Positions 6,875 through 20,017 are shown, numbered from the stretch's first letter. The stretch: DNA of 36,529 bases from Streptomyces sp. SM11 (GCF_002910905.1 NZ_NEUE01000157.1:20115-56643), one strand, 5' to 3'. Notes: generated by a model from the letters alone, not told the origin. Made by a program: numbers and translations.

Positions 6875-7441
6875 TTAGCCGTTCACCCGGCCGAGGTAGG
6901 TGCCCGTGCGGGTGTCGACCTTGATCTTCTCGCCGGTGCCGATGAAGAGCGGCACGCCGATCTCGTAACCGGTCTCCAGGGTGGCGGGCTTGGTGCCACC
7001 GGTGGAGCGGTCGCCCTGGACGCCCGGGTCGGTGTGCTGGATCGTCAGCTCGACCGCGGCGGGCAGCTCGACGTAGAGCACCTCGCCCTCGTGCTGGGCG
7101 ACGGAGGCGGTGAAACCCTCGATCAGGAAGTTGGCGGCGTCGCCGACGGCCTTGCGGTCGACCATGAGCTGGTCGTAGGTGTCCATGTCCATGAAGACGA
7201 AGTACTCGCCGTCCATGTACGAGAACTGCATGTCGCGGCGGTCAATGGTGGCCGTCTCGACCTTCACGCCGGCGTTGAACGTCTTGTCGACGACCTTGCC
7301 GGAGAGCACGTTCTTGAGCTTGGTGCGCACGAAGGCGGGGCCCTTGCCGGGCTTGACGTGCTGGAACTCGACGACGGACCAGAGCTGGCCTCCGTCGAGC
7401 TTGAGCACCAGGCCGTTCTTGAGGTCGTTCGTGGAAGCCAC
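6875..7441 (-). CDS. efp: translation elongation factor P
   Basis: Encodes 188 aa, the normal length. EF-P binds between the P and E sites of the ribosome and relieves stalling at polyproline. N-terminal KOW-like domain: [20 protein letters not shown], with the loop [14 protein letters not shown]. The residue equivalent to the modified Lys/Arg lies in the KPGKGPAF loop; being Pro-Gly-Lys-Gly, it is of the lysine type. The OB domains end [21 protein letters not shown], the signature of the C-terminal domain. The GTG start has AGGAG 10 nt upstream. It is the first gene of the efp-nusB pair and follows the peptidase-like gene. Confidence 0.98.
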   Translation of the reverse strand: MASTNDLKNGLVLKLDGGQLWSVVEFQHVKPGKGPAFVRTKLKNVLSGKVVDKTFNAGVKVETATIDRRDMQFSYMDGEYFVFMDMDTYDQLMVDRKAVGDAANFLIEGFTASVAQHEGEVLYVELPAAVELTIQHTDPGVQGDRSTGGTKPATLETGYEIGVPLFIGTGEKIKVDTRTGTYLGRVNG

Positions 7442-7491
7442 GGTTGCGGAATCTCCTGGACTGAAGCTGGTGGAACGACCGAGGATGCGCG

Positions 7492-8598
7492 CTAGAGCGC
7501 GAGCAGCTCCTTGGTCGTCATGGTGAGTAGCTCGGGTCCGCCGTCCGCCTCGGGGCGCACGACGAGCGTGTCATCGATCCGGACACCGCCCCGGCCCGGG
7601 AGGTGGACCCCCGGTTCGACGGTGACCGGCACACAAGCGTCCAGTTTACCCATGGCTGTCGGTGCCAGTTGCGGGTCCTCCTCGATTTCGAGCCCCACAC
7701 CGTGCCCGGTCCTCGGCTGAAGGCCTTCTCCATGCCCCGCGGACTCCAGCAGGTGCCGGGCGGCATGGTCCACGTCCCGGTAGGCCGCCCCCGGTGCCAG
7801 AGCTTCCCGGCCGGCCCGTTGAGCGGCGAAAACGAGGTCGTAGAGCTCGATCTGCCACTCGGCGGGGGCGGTTCCGATGACGAAAGTCCGGCCGATCTCG
7901 CAGCGGTAGCCGTGGTAGCTCGCACCCAGGCCGACGGAGAGGAAATCCCCCTCCTCCACCCTGCGGTCCGAGGGCCGGTGGCGCCCCTGGCCGGAGTTGG
8001 GTCCGGTGGCCACGGAGGTGGCGAAGGCGGGACCGTCCGCCCCGTGGTCGACGAGGCGGCGCTCCAGTTCGAGGGCGAGGTGGCGCTCGGTGCGGCCGAC
8101 CAGGATCGATTCGAGGAGTTCGCCGAGGGCCTGGTCGGTGATCTCGGCGGCGATCCGGAGGCAGCCGATCTCCTCCTCGTCCTTGACGATCCGCTGCTGT
8201 TCCACGGTGAAGCCCAGATCGGCCAGTTCCAGACGCGGGGCGGCCTTTGCCATGGCACGGTGCCGGGCCACGGTCAGATCGTGTTCCTCCACGGCGAGCG
8301 AACCCACGCCCGACTCGGCGGCGAGGCCCGCGGCGGCGACCACCGGGTCCCCGTCCGGGACGGGCAGGAGATCGATCCGGAGCGCCTCGTCGGGCCGCCC
8401 CTGGGCGGGTTCACCGGTCGGGGCGCGGGAGCAGAGCAGAACGTCCTCGCCGGGGCCGAGCAGCAGCACGGCGCCGGGAGGCGCTCCGCCCGCGAGATAG
8501 CGGACGTTGGCGGGGCGGGAGACCAGGGCGGCCGCGGAGCCCGCGGCCGCGCACCGGTCGCGGAGCAGCCCGCGTCGGACGGCGTGCACCTCTGACAT
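7492..8598 (-). CDS. Xaa-Pro aminopeptidase-like protein (peptidase M24 family) with altered metal site
   Basis: Encodes 368 aa from ATG 8598. It has the two-part layout of PepP/PepQ: a creatinase N-terminal domain ([14 protein letters not shown]) and the pita-bread catalytic domain. Normal members bind two metal ions through Asp, Asp, His, Glu, Glu. Here the IDFG position reads VGLG (Asp to Gly), the SDxTRTF position reads CEIGRTF (Asp to Glu), GTGHGVGL keeps His, VTVEPGV keeps Glu, and RIEDT reads RIDDT (Glu to Asp). The dipeptide-cleaving activity is therefore doubtful. The usual position upstream of efp fits the actinobacterial pepQ-efp order. It may keep another role or bind a single metal. 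Confidence 0.85.
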   Translation of the reverse strand: MSEVHAVRRGLLRDRCAAAGSAAALVSRPANVRYLAGGAPPGAVLLLGPGEDVLLCSRAPTGEPAQGRPDEALRIDLLPVPDGDPVVAAAGLAAESGVGSLAVEEHDLTVARHRAMAKAAPRLELADLGFTVEQQRIVKDEEEIGCLRIAAEITDQALGELLESILVGRTERHLALELERRLVDHGADGPAFATSVATGPNSGQGRHRPSDRRVEEGDFLSVGLGASYHGYRCEIGRTFVIGTAPAEWQIELYDLVFAAQRAGREALAPGAAYRDVDHAARHLLESAGHGEGLQPRTGHGVGLEIEEDPQLAPTAMGKLDACVPVTVEPGVHLPGRGGVRIDDTLVVRPEADGGPELLTMTTKELLAL

Positions 8599-8705
8599 GG
8601 TTCGAGCGTACGAGCGGGGGCGGCGGCCCGCCCGGTCAGCGCACCCGACCGGGGGGCGGAGCGCCGGCGCGTGGTCAGTGCCGGGCGGGCGGGCCCTTCC
8701 GGCGG

Positions 8706-9608
8706 CTACCAGGCGGGCGGGCTCGCGATCGACCGGGCCAGCACGTCGTCCAGGACGCGGGCGGTGGTCTCGACGTCGTACGTGGAGTTGTCGATGATCG
8801 GGAGGCCGGAACCGTACCAGCCGGCCATCCGGCCGTGGATACGGGCGACCTCCTCGTCGGAGAGCCTGCGGTTGCCGCTGCGGGCGGCGTTGCGCTCCAG
8901 GACGATCTCCAGGCCGGGCAGCAGGACCACGGGCAGCAGGCCGGGACCCACGTGGCGCTTCCAGCCGCCGAGGCCGACGACCGGGCGGTCGGGGAAGACC
9001 GCGTCGTCGAGGATGCAGGAGATGCCGTTGGCGAGGAAGTTGCGGGCGGCGAAACCGCAGGTGCGGCGGGCCAGACGGTACTGGGCCTCGGAGTGGTCGT
9101 TCCAGCCGGCCTGCGGGTCGGCGAAGCCGGAGCGGACCCATTCACGGACGTCGTCGAGCGAGACGTGGGCGGTGGGCACCCGGCGGCGGGCCGCCCAGAG
9201 CTTGGCGACGGTGGTCTTGCCCGCCCCGGCCGGGCCGATGAGCAGCACGGCGAGCGTCGCGCCGCCGGTGCCGGCCTCGGCGGGGGGTGCGGGCAGCGGA
9301 ACGGGGCCGCCCGGGGGCAGCTGAACGTGTCCGGTGGCCTGCCCGGCGGGCGGCGGTGTGGGGCCTGTGCCGCTCCAGCCGGGCCCCGGGGCCCGGCCGT
9401 GGGCAGGATGCTGCCGCGTCTGGCCCTGGGCCGGAGGAGGTGCCTGGCCAGGGGCCGAGGGCGGCGGAGCCTGCCCGGGAGCCGAGGGCGGCGGGGGTAT
9501 CGGGGGCGGGCCGGGGTGACCGGGGTGCTGGGCCTGGTACGGCCGGCCGACGTGCCCGATGCCGGGTCCGTGGGGCGGCGGCAGCGGGGCCCCCGCTGCG
9601 TGCTGCAT
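8706..9608 (-). CDS. P-loop NTPase/kinase with proline-rich N-terminus
   Basis: Encodes 300 aa from ATG 9608. Residues 1-115 are a Pro/Gly/Ala/Gln-rich low-complexity tail with a tandem SAPGQAPPP motif. The rest is a compact P-loop kinase-like domain: Walker A GPAGAGKTT at 125-133, then VSLDDVREWVRSG, DDAVFPDR, and a lid-like ERNAARSGNRRLSDEEVARIH. The shape resembles AAA_33/zeta-toxin or polynucleotide-kinase type ATPases; no substrate can be named. A single transcription unit is likely: a terminator-like hairpin at 9663-9700 separates it from aroQ, and 107 bp separate it from the peptidase-like gene downstream. The proline-rich tail may be a protein-binding or flexible tether. Confidence 0.8.
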   Translation of the reverse strand: MQHAAGAPLPPPHGPGIGHVGRPYQAQHPGHPGPPPIPPPPSAPGQAPPPSAPGQAPPPAQGQTRQHPAHGRAPGPGWSGTGPTPPPAGQATGHVQLPPGGPVPLPAPPAEAGTGGATLAVLLIGPAGAGKTTVAKLWAARRRVPTAHVSLDDVREWVRSGFADPQAGWNDHSEAQYRLARRTCGFAARNFLANGISCILDDAVFPDRPVVGLGGWKRHVGPGLLPVVLLPGLEIVLERNAARSGNRRLSDEEVARIHGRMAGWYGSGLPIIDNSTYDVETTARVLDDVLARSIASPPAW

Positions 9609-9662
9609 CCGGTGCCACTCCGTCTCGTAACTGCAACTGACGCTGATGGGACGGCCACCGTA

Positions 9663-9700
9663 CCTTCCCGGGCCGTCATGGGGTGAACGGCCCGGGAGGG
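9663..9700 (-). terminator. hairpin terminator downstream of aroQ
   Basis: A 14-bp stem (9663-9676 with 9687-9700, one G-U pair) with a 10-nt loop lies 59 bp past the aroQ stop and 54 bp before the next start. It fits the end of the aroC-K-B-Q transcript. Confidence 0.65.
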
Positions 9701-9758
9701 TGCGAAGTGCCCGTCGGCCGCGCGGAGGCCGGACGGGAATCGTGTCGGTGTCGGTCCG

Positions 9759-13026
<3,268 letters not shown>

Positions 13027-13172
13027 CGGTGCTCCTCATGCTCGCGCCTGAAAATCCAACGGCGCCACCGGGTGCGCGGCCCTGGCCCGCCATCCCCGAT
13101 CCTCCCACGACCGGGGGCACGGTCCGGCCGCCGGTCCAGCAGACGGACGGGCGACCCCGGCCGACAGGCCCG

Positions 13173-14000
13173 TCAGCGGGCCGCGAGCGCGGCTTCCCCG
13201 GCCTGCCGCATGGCGGCCAGCGGTGCCGGGATCCGGCCGGTCATCTGCTCGACCTGGAGCAGTGCCTGGTGTACGAGGAGGTCGAGTCCGCCGACGACCG
13301 CCCCGCCGCGCGCCGACCAGGCGGCGGCGAGCGCGGTGGGCCACGGCTCGTACAGCACGTCGAAGAGGATGCCCGGGGTTCCCGGCACGGATCGGGCCAG
13401 GGCGTCGGTGGCGCCCGCCGGGGTGGTGGCGATGACGAGCGGCGCGGCCAGCGCCGCTGCCGCGTCCGCCCAGTCGGCGGTCACGACGTCGACGCCGAGC
13501 CGCTCCCCCCAGGCCCGCATCTCGGCCGCACGCTCGGGGCCCCGCACATAGGCCGTCACGGGTCCGGCGCAGACCGCGGCGAGCGCGGCGAGCGCGGAGG
13601 AGGCGGTGGCTCCGGCGCCGAGGACGGCAGCGGAGTCGACCTTGTCGATGCCGCGCTCCCGCAGGGCGGCGATCATGCCGGGGATGTCGGTGTTGTCGCC
13701 GACCCGCCGGCCGTCCTCGGTGAACACGACCGTGTTGACGGCCTCCACGGAGGCGGCCGTCGCGCTGATCTCGTCCAGCAGCGGGATGATCGCCCGCTTG
13801 AGCGGCATGGTCAGCGACAGCCCGGCCCAGGAGGAGTCCAGCCCCTCGATGAACCCGGGCAGCCCCGCCTCGTCGACCTCGAACCGGTCGTAGGACCAGT
13901 CGTCGAGGCCGAGCTCGGCGTACGCGGCGCGGTGCAGGACCGGGGAGAGGGAGTGGGCGATGGGCGAGCCGAGGACGGCGGCCCGGCGGGCAGGGGTCAC
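13173..14000 (-). CDS. aroE: shikimate dehydrogenase
   Basis: Encodes 275 aa from GTG 14000, overlapping the mltG stop (GTGA, 13997-14000). It reduces 3-dehydroshikimate with NADPH. Visible: AVLGSPIAHSLSPVLHRAAY (substrate Ser/His loop), LSLTMPLKRAIIPLLDE with the catalytic Lys of the T-x-P-x-K motif (MPLK instead of the more common PHK), EAVNTVV, GDNTDIPGM with catalytic Asp, and the nucleotide-binding glycine loop VLGAGATASSALAAL. C-terminal GGLDLLVHQALLQVEQMTG is typical. Coupling to mltG is common in actinobacteria. Confidence 0.95.
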   Translation of the reverse strand: MTPARRAAVLGSPIAHSLSPVLHRAAYAELGLDDWSYDRFEVDEAGLPGFIEGLDSSWAGLSLTMPLKRAIIPLLDEISATAASVEAVNTVVFTEDGRRVGDNTDIPGMIAALRERGIDKVDSAAVLGAGATASSALAALAAVCAGPVTAYVRGPERAAEMRAWGERLGVDVVTADWADAAAALAAPLVIATTPAGATDALARSVPGTPGILFDVLYEPWPTALAAAWSARGGAVVGGLDLLVHQALLQVEQMTGRIPAPLAAMRQAGEAALAAR

Positions 14001-15754
14001 TGGGCCGACTTCTTCCGTTCCTCTTCGTACTTCGCCCGGTTGCGGTTGTGCTCCTTGTTGGTGACCGCGAAGAGCGTCTTGTCCTCGTTGACCGAGACGA
14101 AGTAGTGCCAAGGGCCAGGGGTGGGATTCAACGCCGAGTGCAGGGCATCGGCGCCCGGGTTGCTGATCGGACCGGAAGGCAGGCCTACGATCTTGTACGT
14201 GTTGTAGGGGTCTTCGATCTTCCGCAGGTCGTCGACAGCGCCGACGTCCAGGGTGCTCTGACCCTTTATGTAGTTGATCGTGGAGTCGAACTCCAGTCGG
14301 CCGACCGTCTCCGTGTTGCTCGGCTTGAGGCGGTTGTAGACGACCCGCGCGACCTTGTCGAAGTCGTGCTTGTACTTGCCTTCGACCTGCACGAGGCTCG
14401 CGACGGTGATGAGCTCCCACGGGTTCTTGAGACCGAGCTCCTTCGCATTGGCCTCCAGGTCGAGCTTCTCGTACTCCTTGTTCGCCCGCTTGACCATCCG
14501 CTTCAGCGCGTCCTCGGGCTTCGACCCCTTGGCGACCGGATAGGCCGCCGGGTACAGGAAGCCCTCCAGCGGGTCCTTCACATCCGGGTTGTCGTCGGCC
14601 CAGTCGGGCAGGCCCAGCGACTCCGCCTCGGTCTTGGCGATCTTCGCCGTGGTGCCCTTCTCCAGCTCCAGCCGCTCGTCGATCATCTGGTAGATCTTGA
14701 CGTTACGGGTGCCCTCGGGGATCACGAAGGCGTTCTGGCTCTTGGGGTCGAGCATCAGCTCGATCGCACTGGCCGCCGACATCTCCTTCTTCAGGAGATA
14801 GACGCCTGCCTGGAGCGACTTTCCCTTGGGGTTGCCGTTCTGCGCCGCGACGAAGGCGTCGGAGGACTTGACGACACCCTTCTTGCGCAGGATGTTCGCG
14901 ATGTCGTATCCGAGCGCCCCTTCCGGGATCTCGACCTCGACCTGCTCGCTGGTGCCCGCCCCCACGTAGTCGGCAGGAGCGCCGAACTGCTTCTTCCAGA
15001 AGGTGTAGCCGACGTAACTGACTCCGCCGAGGCCGCCGAGCAGGACGACGGAGACCACCAGGCAGGCAACGCCGCTGCGGCTCTTCTTCTTTCCCTTGCC
15101 GCCACGGCGGTCGCCGCCGCCACGGTCGCGGCGCGAAGCGCGCGATCCGTCGTCGTCCGGGTCATCGTCGTCGTCGCGCGGCTCACGCCCTGCCGGTTCG
15201 TCCGCACCCGTGAAGAAGGGATGCGTCTCCTCCTGCTGCTCGTCCGGGTCCCAGTCCGTGGATGGCTGCTGCTGGTGCTGCTGCTGCTGTTCGGCTGCGG
15301 CCTCGCGGCGGCCCGGGGGCTGCGGCGGAGGGTAGGCCTCAGAGGTGCCGTAGTAGTCCTGCGCCGCGTCGTAGCCGCCGGGCTGCTGCGCGTACGGGTC
15401 CTGGGGCTCGGCCCCGTACGGCATGGCGGCCTGCTGTCCGGTGTCCCAGCCGCCGTTGTACTGCGGCTGGGCACCCGACTGCTGGGCATACGGATCCTGC
15501 TGGGGCGCGCCGTACTGCTGCGGCTGCTCGTACTGCTGGTGCTGCTGGTCGTACGACTGCTGCTGCGGGTACTGCTGGTGGTTCTGGTACTGCTGGTGCT
15601 GCTGGGCGTACGGGTCCTGCGGATAGGACTGCTGCTGGTCGCCGTACTGGCCCTGGCCGTGGGCGGCCTGCTGGCCTTCCCATCCCTGTTCCCCGTACAA
15701 GGGGTCCTCGGGATGCCACGGTTCGGAGCCCGGGCCCCGGCCATACTCAGTCAT
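13997..15754 (-). CDS. mltG: endolytic murein transglycosylase MltG with Gln/Tyr-rich cytoplasmic tail
   Basis: Encodes 585 aa from ATG 15754. MltG cleaves nascent glycan strands at the membrane and is thought to end chain growth. Residues about 24-170 are a Gln/Tyr/Pro-rich low-complexity region with repeated DPYAQQ and QQY units; then comes an acidic stretch (about 176-202), a basic stretch, and one membrane segment (about 228-250). The extracytoplasmic YceG domain includes VEVEIPEGALGYDIANIL (LysM-like part) and the catalytic motif ITVASLVQVEGKY, Glu458, followed by VARVVYNRL. E. coli MltG is about 340 aa, so the tail is a large extension typical of Streptomyces. An upstream GTG-type start is possible, but ATG 15754 has AGGGG 4 nt before it. 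Confidence 0.93.
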   Translation of the reverse strand: MTEYGRGPGSEPWHPEDPLYGEQGWEGQQAAHGQGQYGDQQQSYPQDPYAQQHQQYQNHQQYPQQQSYDQQHQQYEQPQQYGAPQQDPYAQQSGAQPQYNGGWDTGQQAAMPYGAEPQDPYAQQPGGYDAAQDYYGTSEAYPPPQPPGRREAAAEQQQQHQQQPSTDWDPDEQQEETHPFFTGADEPAGREPRDDDDDPDDDGSRASRRDRGGGDRRGGKGKKKSRSGVACLVVSVVLLGGLGGVSYVGYTFWKKQFGAPADYVGAGTSEQVEVEIPEGALGYDIANILRKKGVVKSSDAFVAAQNGNPKGKSLQAGVYLLKKEMSAASAIELMLDPKSQNAFVIPEGTRNVKIYQMIDERLELEKGTTAKIAKTEAESLGLPDWADDNPDVKDPLEGFLYPAAYPVAKGSKPEDALKRMVKRANKEYEKLDLEANAKELGLKNPWELITVASLVQVEGKYKHDFDKVARVVYNRLKPSNTETVGRLEFDSTINYIKGQSTLDVGAVDDLRKIEDPYNTYKIVGLPSGPISNPGADALHSALNPTPGPWHYFVSVNEDKTLFAVTNKEHNRNRAKYEEERKKSAQ

Positions 15755-15802
15755 CGATCCCCTAGAGCCGCGAGACGCTGTTCCGTCTCTTCGCTTCGCT
15801 GT

Positions 15803-15824
15803 GCGGTGTTTGTTCGAACACCGC
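15803..15824. other. inverted repeat in the mltG leader
   Basis: 8-bp perfect arms (GCGGTGTT/AACACCGC) around TGTTCG, 49 bp upstream of the mltG ATG and 31 bp past the ruvX stop. It could be an operator or a weak hairpin between ruvX and mltG. It does not have the spacing of an actinobacterial LexA box. Confidence 0.35.
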
Positions 15825-15854
15825 CGCATCGCGCGGAACGTTACCGTATCGCGA

Positions 15855-16340
15855 TCAGACAACCCCTTCGACGCCCTCGCCCGGGGGATTACCTGACGCC
15901 CGTTCGGACTCCAGAGCGTTCTGAAGGATCACCACAGCGGCAGCCTGGTCGATGACGGACCGCCCCTTCTTGGACTTCACACCCGAGGCACGCATTCCCT
16001 GAGCGGCCGTCACCGTGGTCATCCTCTCGTCCACCAGCCGTACCGGGACGGGCGCGATCGAACGGGCGAACTCCTGAGCGAACGCCCGGACCTTGGCGGC
16101 CGCAGGCCCCTCGCCGCCGCCGAGCGAGCGCGGCAGGCCGAGGATGACCTCGATCGGCTCGTACTCGTCCACGAGTCGGCGGAGCCGCCGGTGGGCGGCC
16201 GGGACGTCGCGTCCCGGCACGGTCTCCACCGGCGTGGCCAGGATCCCGTCGGGGTCACACGAGGCGACCCCGATCCGGGCGTCCCCGACATCGACGGCGA
16301 GCCGTCGGCCCCGGCGCATCCGCGTCATCGCGCTCGTCAC
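15855..16340 (-). CDS. ruvX: putative pre-16S rRNA nuclease / Holliday junction resolvase-like protein (YqgF family)
   Basis: Encodes 161 aa from GTG 16340, which overlaps the alaS stop (GTGA, 16337-16340); an ATG at 16328 is an alternative. The RNase H-like YqgF fold is evident: [16 protein letters not shown] with the first catalytic Asp, [37 protein letters not shown] with Glu, and [17 protein letters not shown] with the last Asp. Members process the 5' end of 16S rRNA in E. coli. The position between alaS and mltG is conserved in actinobacteria. Confidence 0.95.
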   Translation of the reverse strand: MTSAMTRMRRGRRLAVDVGDARIGVASCDPDGILATPVETVPGRDVPAAHRRLRRLVDEYEPIEVILGLPRSLGGGEGPAAAKVRAFAQEFARSIAPVPVRLVDERMTTVTAAQGMRASGVKSKKGRSVIDQAAAVVILQNALESERASGNPPGEGVEGVV

Positions 16341-19006
16341 GCCGTCTCGGTGACGAGGCGTTCGACGGCGGCGACGGCGTCGCCGATGGCGGCCGGGTTC
16401 GTGCCGCCGCCCTGGGCGACGTCCGGCTTGCCGCCGCCACCGCCACCGAGCGTCTTGGCGGCCGTACGGACGAGGTCACCGGCCTTGAGACCGCGCTCGC
16501 GGGCGGCCTCGTTGGTGGCGATGACGGTGAGCGGGCGGCCGTTGGCCGTGGTGAACAGGGCCACGACGGCGGGGCGGCCGCCCTGGATGCGTCCGCGTAC
16601 GTCCAGGACCAGCTTGCGCAGGTCGTCGGCGGAGGTGCCGTCGGGGACCTGGCCGGTGACCAGGGCGACGCCGCGGACGTCCTTGGCGGACTCGACGAGT
16701 CCGGCGGCGGCCGCCAGGACCTTCTCCGCGCGGAACTTCTCGATCTCCTTCTCGGCGTCCTTGAGCTTGCCGAGCATGCCCGCGATCTTCTCGGGGAGCT
16801 CCTCGGGGCGGCCCTTGACCAGCTCCTGGAGCTGGGCGACGACCGTGTGCTCCCTGGCGAGGAAGTTGTACGCGTCGACGCCGACGAGGGCCTCGATACG
16901 GCGCACGCCGGAGCCGATGGAGGACTCGCCGAGCAGCTTCACCAGACCCAGCTGGGCGGTGTTGTGGACGTGCGTGCCGCCGCACAGCTCCTTGGAGAAG
17001 TCGCCGATGGTGACGACGCGGACCCGCTCGCCGTACTTCTCGCCGAACTCGGCGATGGCGCCCTGCTTCTTGGCCTCGTCGATGGACATGACCTCGGCCT
17101 GGACGTCGAGTTCCCGCGAGAGGACCTCGTTGATCCGCTGTTCGACGTCGGTGAGGACCGTGCCGGGAACGGCGGCGGGCGAACCGAAGTCGAAGCGGAA
17201 GCGGCCCGGGGAGTTCTCGGAGCCGGCCTGGGCGGCCGTGGGGCCGAGAGCGTCGCGCAGTGCCTGGTGCGTGAGGTGGGTGGCGCTGTGGGCGCGGGCG
17301 ATGGCGCGACGGCGGGTGTTGTCGATGGAGGCGAAGACGGAAGCTCCGACCGTCACCTCGCCGACCTGGACGACGCCCTTGTGGACGTGGACGCCGGGGA
17401 CCGGCTTCTGGACGTCGCGGATCTCGATCACGGCACCGGTGTCGAGCCGGATACGGCCGGTGTCGGCGAGCTGGCCGCCGCCCTCGGCGTAGAAGGGGGT
17501 GCGGTCGAGGACGACCTCGACCTCGTCGCCCTCGGTGGCGGCGGGCGAGGGCACACCGTCGACCAGCAGGCCGACGATGGTGGACTCGCCGGCGGTGCTG
17601 GCGTAGCCGGTGAACTCGGTGGCGCCGGAGATGTCGGCTACCTCACGGTAGGCGGACAGGTCGGCGTGACCGGTCTTCTTGGCGCGGGCGTCGGCCTTGG
17701 CCTTGTCGCGCTGTTCCTGCATGAGGCGGCGGAAGCCGTCCTCGTCCACGGAGAGCCCCTGCTCGGCGGCCATCTCCAGGGTGAGGTCGATCGGGAAGCC
17801 CCAGGTGTCGTGGAGCAGGAACGCCTTGTCGCCGGCGAGGACCTGGCCGCCGGCGGCCTTGGTCTCGGTGACGGCGGTCTCCAGGATGTTGGTGCCGCCC
17901 TTGAGGGCCTTGAGGAAGGCGGCTTCCTCGGCGAGCGCGACCGTCTCGATGCGCTTGCGGTCGGTGATCAGCTCCGGGTACTGCAGGCCCATCGTGTCGA
18001 CCACGACGTCGACCAGGTCCTTGACGACCGAGCCCGTGGCGCCCATGAGGCGCATGTTGCGGATGGCGCGGCGCATGATGCGGCGCAGCACGTAGCCGCG
18101 GCCCTCGTTGCCGGGGGTGACGCCGTCGCCGATGAGCATCACCGACGTACGGATGTGGTCGGCGACGACGCGGAGCGAGACGTCGGTTCCCTGCTCGGCG
18201 CCGTAGCGGACGCCGGTCAGCTCGGTGGCCTTGTCCATGACGACGCGCAGGGTGTCGGTCTCGTACATGTTCTGTACGCCCTGCAGGATCATGGCGAGAC
18301 GTTCGAGGCCGAGACCGGTGTCGATGTTCTTCGACGGCAGGTCCCCGAGGATCGGGAAGTCCTCCTTGCCGTCGCCGGCGCCGCGCTCGTACTGCATGAA
18401 GACCAGGTTCCAGATCTCCACGTAACGCTCGTCGTTGACGGCCGGGCCGCCCTCGACGCCGAACTCGGGGCCGCGGTCGTAGTTGATCTCCGAGCACGGG
18501 CCGCAGGGTCCGGGGACGCCCATGGACCAGAAGTTGTCCTTCTTGCCCAGGCGCTGGATGCGTTCGGCGGGGACGCCGATCTTGTCGCGCCAGATCTGCT
18601 CGGCCTCGTCGTCGTCGAGGTAGACCGTGATCCAGAGCTTCTCGGGGTCGAGACCGTAGCCGCCGTCCTCGACGGAGTTGGTCAGCGCCTCCCAGGCGAG
18701 CTGGATGGCACCTTCTTTGAAGTAGTCCCCGAAGGAGAAGTTGCCGCACATCTGGAAGAAGGTGCCGTGGCGGGTGGTCTTGCCGACCTCTTCGATGTCC
18801 GGCGTGCGCACGCACTTCTGCACGCTGGTGACGCGCGGGGCGGGCGGCTTGACCTCGCCGAGGAAGTACGGCTTGAAGGGGACCATGCCCGCGGGGACCA
18901 GCAGCAGAGTCGGGTCGTCCGCGATGAGCGACGCCGAAGGCACGGCGGTGTGACCGCGCTCCTCGAAGAAGCTCAGCCAGCGGCGGCGGATTTCAGCCGA
19001 CTCCAT
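16337..19006 (-). CDS. alaS: alanyl-tRNA synthetase
   Basis: Encodes 889 aa, the usual length. It charges tRNA-Ala in the cytoplasm. The class II catalytic core begins [20 protein letters not shown] with motif 2 region [20 protein letters not shown], then [12 protein letters not shown] and motif 3 [13 protein letters not shown]. The editing domain carries [11 protein letters not shown] (about residue 570) and CGGTHVHN (about 672), the two halves of the zinc-binding editing site. The C-Ala region ends [21 protein letters not shown], the DHHA1 signature. The ATG shares one base with the stop of the small gene upstream, so the two are coupled. Confidence 0.98.
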   Translation of the reverse strand: MESAEIRRRWLSFFEERGHTAVPSASLIADDPTLLLVPAGMVPFKPYFLGEVKPPAPRVTSVQKCVRTPDIEEVGKTTRHGTFFQMCGNFSFGDYFKEGAIQLAWEALTNSVEDGGYGLDPEKLWITVYLDDDEAEQIWRDKIGVPAERIQRLGKKDNFWSMGVPGPCGPCSEINYDRGPEFGVEGGPAVNDERYVEIWNLVFMQYERGAGDGKEDFPILGDLPSKNIDTGLGLERLAMILQGVQNMYETDTLRVVMDKATELTGVRYGAEQGTDVSLRVVADHIRTSVMLIGDGVTPGNEGRGYVLRRIMRRAIRNMRLMGATGSVVKDLVDVVVDTMGLQYPELITDRKRIETVALAEEAAFLKALKGGTNILETAVTETKAAGGQVLAGDKAFLLHDTWGFPIDLTLEMAAEQGLSVDEDGFRRLMQEQRDKAKADARAKKTGHADLSAYREVADISGATEFTGYASTAGESTIVGLLVDGVPSPAATEGDEVEVVLDRTPFYAEGGGQLADTGRIRLDTGAVIEIRDVQKPVPGVHVHKGVVQVGEVTVGASVFASIDNTRRRAIARAHSATHLTHQALRDALGPTAAQAGSENSPGRFRFDFGSPAAVPGTVLTDVEQRINEVLSRELDVQAEVMSIDEAKKQGAIAEFGEKYGERVRVVTIGDFSKELCGGTHVHNTAQLGLVKLLGESSIGSGVRRIEALVGVDAYNFLAREHTVVAQLQELVKGRPEELPEKIAGMLGKLKDAEKEIEKFRAEKVLAAAAGLVESAKDVRGVALVTGQVPDGTSADDLRKLVLDVRGRIQGGRPAVVALFTTANGRPLTVIATNEAARERGLKAGDLVRTAAKTLGGGGGGKPDVAQGGGTNPAAIGDAVAAVERLVTETA

Positions 19007-19368
19007 CAGTGGTCCTCATTCCGGTTGTTCGAGTTGTCGTGGTTCGCGTTGGAGGGGAGCTTGCGGTACGTGGTCGCGTTCGCGGGCGGTTCGGCCGCTT
19101 CGACGGCGAAGTGCCGCTGCACGGGGAGGTCGGGGTCGACCGGCGCTTCCAGGCCCAGGGCGCCGCCCAGTTCGGCTTCGCGCCGGACCATGCCATCGCG
19201 CACGTCGAGAGCGAAGTCCTTGAGCTTGTGACCGGTCTCGATCGCCCTGTCCGCGGCCTGCGCCGCGAGGCTTTCGGGGGTCAGCTGCTTCAGCTTGCGG
19301 TTGACCTTGGTGGTGGCCCACACACCGGCGGCTGCGCCGGCGGTGAACCAGAACGTGCGGCGGAACAT
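19006..19368 (-). CDS. small conserved actinobacterial protein (DUF6167-like)
   Basis: Encodes 120 aa from ATG 19368. The N-terminus [26 protein letters not shown] is a short hydrophobic segment, probably one membrane anchor, followed by a helix ([29 protein letters not shown]). The last 50 residues are low in order and rich in Asn. No enzyme motif is visible. It lies in the alaS operon, with its stop touching the alaS start, and this position is usual in Streptomyces. Function unknown; the DUF name is from memory of the neighbourhood. Confidence 0.8.
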   Translation of the reverse strand: MFRRTFWFTAGAAAGVWATTKVNRKLKQLTPESLAAQAADRAIETGHKLKDFALDVRDGMVRREAELGGALGLEAPVDPDLPVQRHFAVEAAEPPANATTYRKLPSNANHDNSNNRNEDH

Positions 19369-19375
19369 CGCTGGA

Positions 19376-19852
19376 TCAGTCCTTCTGTCCGCGGGCGTTT
19401 CGGCGTTCGCGCCCGCGTCCGCGCGCCGAGGGTACGGTCCGGCCGACGATCACCGTGCGGCGGGCGGAGCCACGGCCCCGCGCCGGTTCCGGTTCCGGCT
19501 CGGGTGCGGTGCGGCGGCCGAGTGCCTGCCGTACGCCGTAGCCGAACGCCGCGACCTTGACCAGGGGGCCGCCGAAGGTGGAGGCGACGGTGGTGGAGAG
19601 CGCGGAGGCGTTGGAGGTGACTTCCTGGACATCGCTCGCGATGGCGTCGACCTTGTCCAGCTGGGTCTGCGCGGAGCGCACCGTCGCCGAGGCGTCGGCC
19701 AGCAGCGGAACGGCCTGGTCGGTCACGTCCGCCACGAGCTTGGTGGTCGCCCTGAGCGTCTGGGCGAGCCTCACCAGCACCACGGCGAGGAACGAGACCA
19801 GGATCGCCCAGAAGACGGCCACGAGGATCCCGGCCACCTCTCCACCGGACAC
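19376..19852 (-). CDS. DUF948 domain membrane protein
   Basis: Encodes 158 aa from GTG 19852. Residues about 6-28 form a hydrophobic N-terminal helix (EVAGILVAVFWAILVSFLAV), followed by a long amphipathic region (LADASATVRSAQTQLDKVDAIASDVQ), the pattern of DUF948 proteins, and a basic, Pro/Glu-rich tail. The family is found beside alaS in actinobacteria; its role is unknown, possibly cell-envelope related. It is the first gene of the run DUF948-DUF6167-alaS-ruvX-mltG-aroE, with 7 bp to the next gene. The promoter must lie in 19853-20056. Confidence 0.8.
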   Translation of the reverse strand: MSGGEVAGILVAVFWAILVSFLAVVLVRLAQTLRATTKLVADVTDQAVPLLADASATVRSAQTQLDKVDAIASDVQEVTSNASALSTTVASTFGGPLVKVAAFGYGVRQALGRRTAPEPEPEPARGRGSARRTVIVGRTVPSARGRGRERRNARGQKD

Positions 19853-20017
19853 TGTGCACCGCTCTCTGCTTGTCGCTCGGCCCCTTGCGGGGTTTGTCTC
19901 CGTCGGTGCGGCCTACTCCTGCCCGCGCGCCCGATCGTCGTCCCACGAGCCTATCGCGCCGCGCATCTCCTCCCCTACCGCATTCCCCGCGGGCCGGACG
20001 GGAGTTGCCTTACAGGA

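Noticed and set aside
15811..15820. LexA-type SOS box at TGTTCGAACA
   Set aside because: The half sites GAAC/GTTC are in the wrong order and spacing for the actinobacterial SOS box.
14048..15955. Long plus-strand open frame opposite mltG
   Set aside because: Antisense shadow; Leu/Arg/Val-rich composition and no family resemblance.
16847..19231. Long plus-strand open frame opposite alaS
   Set aside because: It is a shadow of alaS produced by high GC at third positions, with repetitive Gly/Asp/Val composition.
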